Of a DNA stretch of 64,000 bases, positions 1 through 9,368 are shown one piece after another. The notes beneath the pieces were generated by a model. It worked only from the letters and a program-made list of their open reading frames with translations, made no database searches and had not been told where the DNA came from. Source of the DNA: an uncultured Lachnospiraceae bacterium (GTDB lineage: Bacteria > Bacillota > Clostridia > Lachnospirales > Lachnospiraceae); contig CACXFV010000072.1 in NCBI GenBank assembly GCA_902767015.1, positions 62,001 through 126,000 on the forward strand. The letters run 5' to 3'. Every line of letters starts with the position of its first letter. The first letter of the stretch is position 1. The position numbers and the translations under genes were made by a program.

Positions 1-951
1 AAAGAGCTGGCAGGCAAATTAGATACACAGGTTACAGCAGTATTAATCGGATATGAGGTAAAAGGATTAGTTGACCAGTTGGCACAGTATGGTGCAGACA
101 GAGTGATTGTTGTCGATGATCCGGAATTAAAGGATTACAGAACAGAGCCATATGCACATGCACTTTCTTCTGTAATCAACGAGTACAAGCCGGAGATTAT
201 GTTAGTAGGTGCAACTGCCATCGGTAGAGATTTAGGACCTAGAGTTTCAGCCAGAGTAGCGACAGGTCTGACAGCAGACTGTACCGTTCTTGAGATTGGT
301 GATTTCCCGATGGTAGCAATACCTGGCAAAGAGCAGAAGCATAATCAGTTATTGATGACACGTCCTGCTTTCGGTGGAAATACCATCGCTACCATTGCCT
401 GCCCGGACAACCGTCCTCAGATGGCAACGGTTCGTGCAGGTGTTATGCAGAAGATTACACCGATTGCTGATGCTAAGGCAGAGGTAATAGAGTATAATCC
501 TGGTTTTGTGCCAAACGACAAGTATGTAGAGATTCTTGAAATTGTTAAGGAAGTAACAGATGTTGTTGATATCATGGATGCCAAGATTTTAGTATCCGGT
601 GGTAGAGGAGTTGGAAGTGCTGAGAACTTCAAGTTATTAGATGATCTTGCAGAAGCAATCGGTGGAACAGTAAGCTGCTCAAGAGCAGTTGTAGACAGCG
701 GTTGGAAGCCAAAGGAATTACAGGTTGGTCAGACCGGTAAGACAGTTCGTCCACAGGTGTATTTTGCGATTGGTATCTCCGGTGCTATTCAGCATACAGC
801 AGGTATGGAGGAGTCTGATATCATTATTGCTATCAATAAGGATGAGACAGCTCCAATCTTTGAGGTAGCCGATTACGGTATCGTGGGAGATTTGAATAAG
901 ATTGTTCCAATCTTAACAGCTAAGATTAAAGAGGCTAATGCCAATAAATAG
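1..951 (+). CDS. etfA: Electron transfer flavoprotein subunit alpha (5' partial)
   Basis: The frame is open from base 1 without a start, so this is the C-terminal 316 residues of EtfA; the beginning lies upstream. EtfA binds FAD and, with EtfB, moves electrons from acyl-CoA dehydrogenases; in butyrate-forming clostridia the pair works with butyryl-CoA dehydrogenase (family knowledge, partner genes not in view). Seen: the C-terminal FAD domain with SGGRGVGSAENF, SRAVVDSGW, GQTGKTVRPQVYFAIGISG and the closing IIIAINKDETAPIF and GIVGDL. A TTG at 79 is internal, because homologous sequence continues in frame before it. A hairpin at 1017-1054 probably ends the transcript. Confidence 0.95.
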   Translation, partial: KELAGKLDTQVTAVLIGYEVKGLVDQLAQYGADRVIVVDDPELKDYRTEPYAHALSSVINEYKPEIMLVGATAIGRDLGPRVSARVATGLTADCTVLEIGDFPMVAIPGKEQKHNQLLMTRPAFGGNTIATIACPDNRPQMATVRAGVMQKITPIADAKAEVIEYNPGFVPNDKYVEILEIVKEVTDVVDIMDAKILVSGGRGVGSAENFKLLDDLAEAIGGTVSCSRAVVDSGWKPKELQVGQTGKTVRPQVYFAIGISGAIQHTAGMEESDIIIAINKDETAPIFEVADYGIVGDLNKIVPILTAKIKEANANK

Positions 952-1016
952 ACTTACAATGCCTTATTTAATTAATTGAAAAAGAGTTACTTGTGAAAAG
1001 TAACGAATAGAATAAA

Positions 1017-1054
1017 AAATGCCACAGCGGGAGACAGACCTGTCTGTGGCATTT
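1017..1054 (+). terminator. Hairpin terminator after etfA
   Basis: An 11-bp perfect stem (AAATGCCACAG at 1017-1027, CTGTGGCATTT at 1044-1054) follows the etfA stop by 66 bases. The T-run after it is short. A second smaller hairpin (GTTACTT/AAGTAAC, 986-1004) lies just before it. Confidence 0.7.
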
Positions 1055-1113
1055 GTAACTAATCGTAATAAACACTTGAATAATTTGGTGAATTATGCTA
1101 ATATTAACCTTGG

Positions 1114-1143
1114 TTAACTGTATATAACCAAATTCTGTATAAT
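1114..1143 (+). promoter_or_regulatory. Candidate sigma-A promoter of eno
   Basis: TATAAT at 1138-1143 is preceded at 18 bp by TTAACT (1114-1119), a partial match to TTGACA. It lies about 100 bp before the enolase start, leaving a long leader that contains the dyad at 1158-1188. Confidence 0.55.
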
Positions 1144-1157
1144 ATGTTTATAAGGAG

Positions 1158-2541
<1,384 letters not shown>

Positions 2542-2600
2542 TTGTGACTGGTGTTATTGCAGGCAGGGTTTGCAATATATAGAGATATAAAAGTAGAATA

Positions 2601-2660
2601 AGGCTGTCGTAGTAAGAATGTTGTAAAGAAAATGACATTTCTTACTACGACAGCCTGTTT
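2601..2660 (+). terminator. Strong terminator after eno
   Basis: A perfect 18-bp stem (arms 2601-2618 and 2639-2656, loop about 20 bases) is followed by GTTTGTTT. It lies between eno and the convergent lysR-type gene and could stop transcription from both sides. Confidence 0.85.
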
Positions 2661-2703
2661 GTTTAGGAATGTATATGATTACAAAACAAAGGGTTATATC
2701 CGG

Positions 2704-2720
2704 TTATGCCCTCATTTCAG
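2704..2720 (-). repeat. Left copy of 17-bp inverted repeat flanking lysR
   Basis: On the minus strand this reads CTGAAATGAGGGCATAA and encodes the end of the LysR protein (SEMRA stop). The same 17 bases occur on the plus strand at 3929-3945. Confidence 0.85.
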
Positions 2721-3594
2721 AAAGAAAATGAATTAATTCATTAGACGCAGTGCTGCGCGGATGTTGGGTATCGTAGACAAGACATATTTTCCGTGAGGGG
2801 ATGGTTTCTATTGTATTGATTTTGACAATCTCGCCGGCATCCATAGCTTCTCTGACCATTTCTTCGGGAATAAATCCCAGTCCGAGATTGTGCTTAATCA
2901 TAGGGATAATCATGTCGGAGGCGGCAGATTCAATCATTGGAGAGAGCATCAGACCATTATCCGTAAATATTTTTTCTATGAAAAGACGGGATTTTGTGCC
3001 TGTGGAATAGCAAATGAGAGGGTAAGTGGATAATTCTTTCAGGGTAATGGATTGATTCTGCAAATCTTTATACATAGAGCCTCCGGTAAGAATATCATGT
3101 ATTGCTTCTAAAACGATTGTTTTCATGTGAGGGGTGGCATCAAAAGGTGTGGCAGTCACAATCAAGTCCACAGTACCGTTTTTTAAGGCACTCATTGCCT
3201 CAATGGCTGAGTAGTTAGTAATATTTAATCTAACCTTAGGGTACTTTTGATGAAAATCGTCAAGGGCATCAAACAGGAAGCAATGAAGCGCTGTCTCAGT
3301 AGCACCGAGATAGATATTTCCTGATTCTAAACTGATGGAATTAATAAGTTCGGATTCCCCCCTCATAAATTGCTCACATCCAATCGCTACGTAGGTATAT
3401 AAGGTTTCTCCCTCGGCAGTGAGTTCAATACCGCGGTTATTTCTGATAAAAAGACGACAGCCTAACTGGTGCTCTAAATTGTTGATGGTATGGCTGATGG
3501 AAGACTGGCTGGTCAATAAAACATTGGCAGCCTTCGTAAAATTTTTGTATTTGCAGACATAGTAAAATACTCTGTAGTAATCGTAGCTAATCAT
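2704..3594 (-). CDS. LysR-family transcriptional regulator
   Basis: A 296-residue LysR-type DNA-binding regulator. The N-terminal winged helix-turn-helix is clear (residues about 5-62: FTKAANVLLTSQSSISHTIN, then LEHQLGCRLFIRN and GIELTAEGETLY), followed by a periplasmic-binding-like effector domain. The start at 3594 is chosen because GAGGAAA precedes it at a good distance; the longer form from 3606 has no usable ribosome site. It is divergent from the MATE gene at 3996 and may regulate it, as LysR members often act on a divergent neighbour (inference). Its last codons lie in a 17-bp repeat found inverted upstream of the MATE gene. Effector unknown. Confidence 0.93.
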   Translation of the reverse strand: MISYDYYRVFYYVCKYKNFTKAANVLLTSQSSISHTINNLEHQLGCRLFIRNNRGIELTAEGETLYTYVAIGCEQFMRGESELINSISLESGNIYLGATETALHCFLFDALDDFHQKYPKVRLNITNYSAIEAMSALKNGTVDLIVTATPFDATPHMKTIVLEAIHDILTGGSMYKDLQNQSITLKELSTYPLICYSTGTKSRLFIEKIFTDNGLMLSPMIESAASDMIIPMIKHNLGLGFIPEEMVREAMDAGEIVKINTIETIPSRKICLVYDTQHPRSTASNELIHFLSEMRA

Positions 3595-3635
3595 TAATTT
3601 CCTCATTTCCGCACTGCCTGCTGCACATATCAGAT

Positions 3636-3750
3636 ATTATCTTCAGTACTTCGTACTTTGATAATGCTCTAAAACTTCGTTTTATCGCTAACTTATCGGG
3701 TGAAAATGAATGTCTGCTTCGCAGCCGCTCATTTTCCTTCCGATATGTTA
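3636..3750. repeat. Chain of TTC-triloop hairpins in lysR-MATE spacer
   Basis: Three small perfect hairpins share the same closing C, TTC loop and G: AGTAC-TTC-GTACT (3645-3657), TAAAAC-TTC-GTTTTA (3670-3684) and CTGC-TTC-GCAG (3714-3724). The first lies inside ATTATC/GATAAT (3636-3641, 3660-3665). The third is nested in GAAAATGA/TCATTTTC (3702-3709, 3729-3736) and a near-perfect outer stem (3689-3699, 3740-3750). On the minus strand the loop is GAA and the third contains GCGAAGC. It covers most of the 401-bp spacer between the LysR and MATE genes, with no gene seen in it. It resembles a mobile palindromic repeat element. Confidence 0.75.
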
Positions 3751-3928
3751 TATTACGTGGAGCTAATCGGCATTCCCAGGCAATGCACAGACATAAATAA
3801 ATATTGATATGATTAATTTTCATATCAATCATATTATATTATCATTTTACAATATGTCAAATAAAATATATACTTAATGTGTTGTACATCAACTAAATGG
3901 TTAAGTAGCTGAGTTTCGGCAATTTTTG

Positions 3929-3945
3929 CTGAAATGAGGGCATAA
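3929..3945 (+). repeat. Right copy of 17-bp inverted repeat flanking lysR
   Basis: CTGAAATGAGGGCATAA, identical in inverted orientation to the 3' end of the lysR gene (2704-2720). Read in the matching frame it again spells AEMRA and a stop, so it may be the remnant tail of a duplicated gene or one end of an invertible segment. Confidence 0.8.
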
Positions 3946-3995
3946 GGTGCAGCCAGAGGCTGGCTGTGCATAGTAACTATCGGAGGAATATTCAG

Positions 3996-5339
3996 ATGAA
4001 TAAAGATTTGACAGTGGGAAATCCACGAAGTGTACTTTGGAAATTCTGTCTTCCGCTGTTTGGAAGCATTATATTTCAACAGTTATATAATATTGCGGAC
4101 AGTCTGGTGGCAGGAAGATACATCGGTGCCAATGCGTTGGCGGCAGTAGGCAATTCCTATGAGATAACACTGGTTTATATCGCATTTGCCTTTGGCTGTA
4201 ACATCGGTTGTTCGGTGGTGGTATCGAATTTGTTTGGTGCAAAAAAATACAAAGATTTAAAGACTGCAGTGTATACCACGTTTATAGCAGGTGGTGCGTT
4301 GTGTCTGATTCTGATGATTTTTGGATTTATATTCTCACCGGCACTATTAGGCATGATAGATACACCAGAGCAGTTGTTTGAGGACTCTTTGTTATATCTT
4401 AACATATATACAGGCGGATTGTTGTTTTTGTTTTTTTACAATATATGCACGGGAATTTTTTCGGCACTGGGGGATTCTAAGACACCATTTATCTTTCTGG
4501 CATTTTCATCCACTTCGAATGTGTTTGTGGATATATTGTTTGTCAAAGTTTTTGAAATGGGAATATCAGGCGTTGCATGGGCTACGTTTTTGTGTCAGGG
4601 TATCAGTTGTATATTGGCTTTGATTACGATTTATTTCAGATTAAGGGCAATTGAGACAAAAGGCAGACCGCCGTTCTTTTCCTGGGCTATTTTAAAAAAA
4701 ATTGCCATCATCGCTATCCCGAGTATATTACAGCAAAGCTTTATTTCTGTAGGAAATATCATTATTCAACGTATCATCAATGGTTTTGGAGAGTCTGTCA
4801 TGGCGGGCTACTCGGCGGGAATAAAATTAAATAATCTTGTCATTACCTCCTTTACCACACTGGGAAACGGAATGTCCAATTTTACTGCCCAAAATATTGG
4901 AGCAGGAAAACGTGATAGGATTCCGAAAGGGCATAGCGGTGGTCTTATGATGGCATATCTGATTTGTGTGCCTGTCATTTTATTATATATGCTATGTCCG
5001 GATACATTAGTGGGCATTTTTATGAAATCAGGAACTGATCATGCAGGTGACGCTATTAAGGCGGGACGGCAGCTTCTCATGATTGTGTCACCATTTTATG
5101 TCATCGCTGCCACTAAATTAATCACTGACGGAATCTTAAGAGGGGCAGGACTGATGAAACTCTTTATGTCAGCTACATTTACGGATTTATTGCTGAGAGT
5201 AGTGCTTGCCTATGTATTTTCAAGGAAATTTGGTGTCATTGGCATCTGGTGGGCATGGCCGGTAGGCTGGAGTGTCGCTACAGTGATGTCGGTGATGTTT
5301 TATACTATTGCCCTTCAAAGGAATCAGAGAGATATATAA
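3996..5339 (+). CDS. MATE-family multidrug/sodium antiporter
   Basis: A 447-residue inner-membrane efflux protein of the MATE family, which exports drugs or metabolites in exchange for sodium or protons. It shows about 12 hydrophobic segments and the family opening LWKFCLPLFGSIIFQQLYNI with ADSLVAGRYIGANALAAVG, plus a second-half equivalent (SILQQSFISVGNIIIQRIIN). The start at 3996 has GGAGGAATA in front; the upstream ATG at 3966 lacks a site and adds unlikely residues. It is divergent from the lysR gene. Substrate cannot be read from sequence. Confidence 0.93.
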   Translation: MNKDLTVGNPRSVLWKFCLPLFGSIIFQQLYNIADSLVAGRYIGANALAAVGNSYEITLVYIAFAFGCNIGCSVVVSNLFGAKKYKDLKTAVYTTFIAGGALCLILMIFGFIFSPALLGMIDTPEQLFEDSLLYLNIYTGGLLFLFFYNICTGIFSALGDSKTPFIFLAFSSTSNVFVDILFVKVFEMGISGVAWATFLCQGISCILALITIYFRLRAIETKGRPPFFSWAILKKIAIIAIPSILQQSFISVGNIIIQRIINGFGESVMAGYSAGIKLNNLVITSFTTLGNGMSNFTAQNIGAGKRDRIPKGHSGGLMMAYLICVPVILLYMLCPDTLVGIFMKSGTDHAGDAIKAGRQLLMIVSPFYVIAATKLITDGILRGAGLMKLFMSATFTDLLLRVVLAYVFSRKFGVIGIWWAWPVGWSVATVMSVMFYTIALQRNQRDI

Positions 5340-5427
5340 GCATCTACTTACGTGAAAGGACGACCGAATCTGATTATTTATTCCACTGATCTGTGATGAG
5401 TGCCCTTTGTCTGACAAAAATTGAGCA

Positions 5428-5456
5428 TTTTCATTTTGGAGATGGGATGTTATAAT
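5428..5456 (+). promoter_or_regulatory. Candidate promoter of the DUF3810-type gene
   Basis: TTTTCA (5428-5433) and TATAAT (5451-5456) are separated by 17 bp, 51 bp before the start codon at 5508. Confidence 0.5.
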
Positions 5457-5507
5457 TAGCGTGAAGTAAGTTACATCTGAGAAGTTTACGAAGCGTGAGG
5501 TACCGAT

Positions 5508-6728
5508 ATGGACAAACCAAAAAAAATACTTGCGGCAATGAAAAAGCATTCCTTCAAAACAAATACAAAAGTTGTTTGTGTTGTTGTTGTATTTATATTC
5601 TGTATGAATATGGTTGTTGTTTTATGCCCTCCCTTTGCGGATTTTTACAGAAGATATATCTTTCATTATACCTCAATGCTTATGGCAGTCATCATGGGAC
5701 TATTTCCTTTTTCCGTAGGTGAAGTCATGATATGTTTGGCGATTTTACTGTCGTTTTTGGCGATTTTCATTTTTCTGCTGGGATTTTTAAAAATAGCGCT
5801 GTTAAAAAAAATCAGAAGATATTATTTCAGAGGGATTGTTTATATTTTACTGTATGTCTATTTTACAGAGACCTTTCATTGCTTTATGCTGTATCATGCC
5901 GGCACATTGAAGGAGGAGGTCATTGCGATTAACCAAAAGATTTCGTCAGATGACGGAGTTCATAACAACATTTTTGATAATCGGATTGATGACAGTTTAC
6001 TTTCTCCCAATGATGCGCCAAGCACTGATATCGAAAAGCTGCTTCTGGTATATAATCATGTGACGAACAAAATCAATACGCTTTCATTAAGGATGGAGAG
6101 AGACAAAAATGGTGACCTTTTAAGGCATTTTACTTACGAAGACTGTAAAGAGGCACTGCATCATATTTCCGACTATTATCCTTTACTTAAGGGGTATTAT
6201 CCCAATCCTAAAAGGATATATTATTCCGATATTATGAGTCAGCAATATCTGGAGGGAATCTATTTTCCGTTTTCTATGGAGGCAAACTATAATCAAATTA
6301 TGTATTGTTCAAACACACCGGGCGTGATTTGTCATGAATTAAGTCATTTAAAGGGATATATCAGAGAAGACGAGGCAAATTTTATAGCCTATGTCGCCTG
6401 TGTCAATTCAGATAATGAATTTTTGCAGTATAGTGGATATCTCAGTGTGTTTTATTATTTGCGGCATGATTTATTAGAATATGGTAATGACGATATATCA
6501 GAGCAGATGGAGCGTTTGAATGAGTACGCTTACCAGGACAATATTTTTTTGAAGGAAGAGGATTTTGAAGAAATCGAGAAAAATGCCGTGATATCCACGG
6601 AGACATTATCAGAGGCTACGGATACCTTTTTGGATACCAATCTTAAAATGAACGGTGTCTCATCAGGGATGGATAATTATAATGAGGTTGTGAAGTTACT
6701 GATACTGTATTATGGATTAATGGAATAG
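5508..6728 (+). CDS. Membrane HExxH protein, DUF3810 type
   Basis: A 406-residue protein with three N-terminal membrane segments (about residues 23-43, 58-110 region and 110-125) and a large following domain carrying CHELSHLKGYIREDEANFIAY. HELSH at residues 276-280 and the downstream glutamates are the pattern of a zinc metallopeptidase, which is why the family is thought to be peptidase-like; its function is not established. The active-site domain probably sits on one face of the membrane close to it. The start at 5508 is preceded by GTGAGG at reasonable distance. It is followed by the TetR promoter with no hairpin between, so some read-through is possible. Confidence 0.8.
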   Translation: MDKPKKILAAMKKHSFKTNTKVVCVVVVFIFCMNMVVVLCPPFADFYRRYIFHYTSMLMAVIMGLFPFSVGEVMICLAILLSFLAIFIFLLGFLKIALLKKIRRYYFRGIVYILLYVYFTETFHCFMLYHAGTLKEEVIAINQKISSDDGVHNNIFDNRIDDSLLSPNDAPSTDIEKLLLVYNHVTNKINTLSLRMERDKNGDLLRHFTYEDCKEALHHISDYYPLLKGYYPNPKRIYYSDIMSQQYLEGIYFPFSMEANYNQIMYCSNTPGVICHELSHLKGYIREDEANFIAYVACVNSDNEFLQYSGYLSVFYYLRHDLLEYGNDDISEQMERLNEYAYQDNIFLKEEDFEEIEKNAVISTETLSEATDTFLDTNLKMNGVSSGMDNYNEVVKLLILYYGLME

Positions 6729-6751
6729 TAACATCGGTATTCGAAAATATC

Positions 6752-6780
6752 TTGACAATTAACAATGAATCGTGTATAGT
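6752..6780 (+). promoter_or_regulatory. Sigma-A promoter of the tetR gene
   Basis: TTGACA (6752-6757), a 17-bp spacer, and TATAGT (6775-6780): only one mismatch to consensus. The large palindrome at 6778-6807 overlaps the -10 box and start site. Confidence 0.85.
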
Positions 6781-6807
6781 AATCAACGTTAGCTAACAAT
6801 GATTACT
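6778..6807 (+). promoter_or_regulatory. 30-bp palindromic operator, probable TetR autoregulation
   Basis: AGTAATCA and TGATTACT flank the perfect core GTTAGCTAAC (6788-6797); only the two bases next to each core edge break symmetry. It overlaps the -10 box, so a bound repressor would block transcription of the tetR gene. Half-sites GTTAG/CTAAC recur at 7516-7535 before the ABC genes. Confidence 0.8.
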
Positions 6808-6859
6808 AATAATGGAACAACTTATCAAGACATATACCTATATAAGGAGTGACGTTTAA

Positions 6860-7471
6860 ATGCCTAAGGATAAAAGTGCCAATCATGTTCATATTGTTAA
6901 GGCAGCCATGGAGGAGTTTATGGAAAGAGGCTTTCAGGGTGCTTCAATCCGTTCCATTGCAGCCAGGGCAGGGATAACTTCCGGAGGCTTATATCGTCAT
7001 TTTAAGGATAAAGAGGATATGTTTCATGCGCTTGTGGCGCCGGCGGTCAGTGAACTGGAGGAATGGCTAAAACAGCATGCTTCAGCCGGTTATGCGGCAG
7101 CACGTTCCGGTAATTTTGTGGGAATGTGGGAAAGCAGCGAGATTGATATGATGTTGGAGGTAATTTATCCGAGGCGCAGAGAATTTAAATTAATTTTATG
7201 TTGTTCTCAGGGAACGAGATATGAGAATTTTCTGGAAGAATTAATCAATACTTCGCAAAAGTATATGATGAGACAATTTGAATTACTGAAAAAACAAGGG
7301 TTACCCATCATTGATTTAAGTGAGGAGGAGCTGCATATGCTGATGAGTGCCTATACTAATGCATTGGTACAGCCTGTCATGCACGATTATTCCAAAGAGG
7401 ATACAGAACATTATTTAAAGACAATAGAAGCATTCTTTATGCCGGGTTGGCATAAGATTATCGGATGTTAA
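6860..7471 (+). CDS. TetR-family transcriptional regulator
   Basis: A 203-residue TetR-type repressor. The N-terminal helix-turn-helix is clear at about residues 10-55 (MERGFQGASIRSIAARAGI, then SGGLYRHFKDKEDMFHAL). The C-terminal ligand domain is not diagnostic. The start at 6860 has AAGGAG at good spacing. A palindrome overlaps its own promoter and related half-sites precede the ABC transporter genes just downstream, so autoregulation and control of the transporter are likely (inference). A terminator at 7473-7499 separates it from them, so they are independent transcripts. Confidence 0.94.
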   Translation: MPKDKSANHVHIVKAAMEEFMERGFQGASIRSIAARAGITSGGLYRHFKDKEDMFHALVAPAVSELEEWLKQHASAGYAAARSGNFVGMWESSEIDMMLEVIYPRRREFKLILCCSQGTRYENFLEELINTSQKYMMRQFELLKKQGLPIIDLSEEELHMLMSAYTNALVQPVMHDYSKEDTEHYLKTIEAFFMPGWHKIIGC

Positions 7472-7472
7472 G

Positions 7473-7499
7473 AAAGAGCCTTAGGGCTCTTTTATTTTT
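7473..7499 (+). terminator. Terminator after the tetR gene
   Basis: AGAGCC (7475-7480), loop TTAG, GGCTCT (7485-7490), followed by TTTATTTTT. Confidence 0.88.
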
Positions 7500-7515
7500 G
7501 TTAGTAATCAAAAAA

Positions 7516-7535
7516 TAGTTAGTGTCCGCTAACTA
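7516..7535 (+). promoter_or_regulatory. Second TetR-type operator before the ABC genes
   Basis: TAGTTAG (7516-7522) and CTAACTA (7529-7535) form an inverted repeat with a 6-bp centre, using the same GTTAG/CTAAC half-sites as the operator at 6778-6807; AGTAATCA is also repeated at 7503-7510. A further inverted repeat GTTTACA/TGTAAAC (7547-7568) lies just before the Shine-Dalgarno site. No clear -10 box was found. Confidence 0.65.
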
Positions 7536-7588
7536 AATAACAAAATGTTTACAACAAGGAGTGTAAACACTTTAGAATGGAGGATTTT

Positions 7589-9367
7589 ATGAATAAAAAG
7601 TCAAAAAAACCGTCAGATTTTTCTCGTCTGATGGGATATGCCGGAAAAAGGAAAACATTAACGTATCTATCAATGCTCTTAGCTGCCGCCAGCGCTATTC
7701 TCTCTTTGGCGCCGTTTATCTTTATTTTTAAAATTGTCAAAGAGATGATAGAAGTACAACCGGATTTTTCTAAGGCAGAGCACATTGTACATAACGGCTG
7801 GCTTGCCGTGATATTTGCGCTGGCATCCATGGTCATTTATGTCGGTGCACTGATGTGCTCTCATCTTGCAGCATTCCGCGTGGCAAGTAACATACGTTTT
7901 GACCTATTAAGTCATATCACAAAATTACCGATTGGAGCAGTGGATGCCTTTGGTTCGGGGAGAATCCGAAAGATTATTAATGATTCTTCTGCGGCAACCG
8001 AGAATTATCTTGCCCATATGCTGCCGGATACCATCAATGGATTCGTTGTCCCTATCGCAATGATTGTGATGTTATTTGTTTATGATTGGCGATTCGGACT
8101 GATTAGTCTTTTACCGGTTATACTCAGTTTTATGACAATGGGAAAAATGCTCGGACCACAGATGGCAGAAGATATGAAATCATATCAGAACGCATTAGAG
8201 GATATGAATAATGAGGCGGTTGAGTACGTGAGAGGGATTCCGGTCGTAAAAACCTTTGGACAGACAGTTCACAGTTTTTCACGTTTTAAGACATCCATTA
8301 CCAATTATTATAACTTTTGTATTTCCTATACCAAATCTATGCGAAGTCCTATGGTGATGTTTACAATGTTTATCAATAGTACCTTTGGATTTATCGCTGC
8401 TTTGGCACTGATATTAACCAGAAGCGGTAATATCCGTCAGGATGTTATTTTGAATTTTGTGTTTTATGTAATCATCACGCCAGTGATTACCACCTCATTT
8501 CAAAAGATTATGTTTTCGAGTGAAACGCAGATGAAAGTGGCAGATGCTTTTGAAAGGTTTGATATGGTATTTCATATTGCACCAATCGACATTAGCGGGG
8601 GAGAAAAGCCTGAAATCAATTCTGTTGAGCTTAAAAATGTTTCTTATCGTTATGAGGGAGCACAGGAGGATGCCGTCAGCGGCATCAGCCTTAAGGTAGA
8701 ACCAAACCAGAAGGTTGCCTTTGTAGGTCCTTCCGGTGGTGGAAAAACAACGATTGCAGCCTTAATTTCACGGTTTTTTGATGTGACTGATGGTGAAATG
8801 ATGGTGGGCGGTATTAATGTAAAAAATATAGATAAAGATGTGCTGATGGATACGGTTTCCTATGTATTTCAGAACAATAAACTGTTAAAGGCATCCATTG
8901 CAGACAATGTGAGACTTGCACGACCTGATGCCAATGACAATGAGGTGAAAGCAGCGCTTAGTGCTGCCCGGTGTGACGATATCATTGAAAAACTTCCTAA
9001 GGGAATCGATACTGTAATCGGAACGAAGGGTGTTTATCTGTCAGGAGGGGAGATGCAGAGAATAGCCATTGCAAGAGCGATTCTAAAGAATGCCCCGATT
9101 ATTGTACTGGATGAGGCGACTGCTTTTGCAGATCCCGAAAATGAGACACTTGTCCAAAAAGCGTTTGAAGAGCTTTCGAAAAATAAGACAGTGATAATGA
9201 TTGCCCACAGATTGACAACGGTAGTTCATGCTGACAAAATCTTTGTCGTTGACAAAGGCAAGATTGTGGAAGAGGGCACACATGAGGAATTAGTAAAAAA
9301 AGATGGTCTATACAGTAAAATGTGGAGTGATTATCGGAAATCTGTTAATTGGAAGGTAGGTGCGTAG
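7589..9367 (+). CDS. ABC half-transporter, ATPase plus permease (YbtP/IrtA-like)
   Basis: A 592-residue half-transporter: six-helix permease domain (residues about 20-310) then an ATPase with Walker A GPSGGGKTT, signature YLSGGEMQR, Walker B IIVLDEAT and the switch histidine in IAHRLTT. The sequence after Walker B reads ATAFADPENE, which I associate with the YbtP/IrtA branch of siderophore importers that use an exporter-like fold (family knowledge). The start at 7589 is preceded by GGAGG at 7 bases; an in-frame ATG at 7577 would overlap that site. It forms a heterodimer pair with the next gene, 1 base away, and carries a TetR-type operator upstream. Drug export is the main alternative. Confidence 0.93.
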   Translation: MNKKSKKPSDFSRLMGYAGKRKTLTYLSMLLAAASAILSLAPFIFIFKIVKEMIEVQPDFSKAEHIVHNGWLAVIFALASMVIYVGALMCSHLAAFRVASNIRFDLLSHITKLPIGAVDAFGSGRIRKIINDSSAATENYLAHMLPDTINGFVVPIAMIVMLFVYDWRFGLISLLPVILSFMTMGKMLGPQMAEDMKSYQNALEDMNNEAVEYVRGIPVVKTFGQTVHSFSRFKTSITNYYNFCISYTKSMRSPMVMFTMFINSTFGFIAALALILTRSGNIRQDVILNFVFYVIITPVITTSFQKIMFSSETQMKVADAFERFDMVFHIAPIDISGGEKPEINSVELKNVSYRYEGAQEDAVSGISLKVEPNQKVAFVGPSGGGKTTIAALISRFFDVTDGEMMVGGINVKNIDKDVLMDTVSYVFQNNKLLKASIADNVRLARPDANDNEVKAALSAARCDDIIEKLPKGIDTVIGTKGVYLSGGEMQRIAIARAILKNAPIIVLDEATAFADPENETLVQKAFEELSKNKTVIMIAHRLTTVVHADKIFVVDKGKIVEEGTHEELVKKDGLYSKMWSDYRKSVNWKVGA

Positions 9368-9368
9368 T

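Noticed and set aside
3587..3832. Minus-strand frame upstream of the LysR gene
   Set aside because: It reads straight through the palindromic hairpin chain and has no family match; probably spurious.
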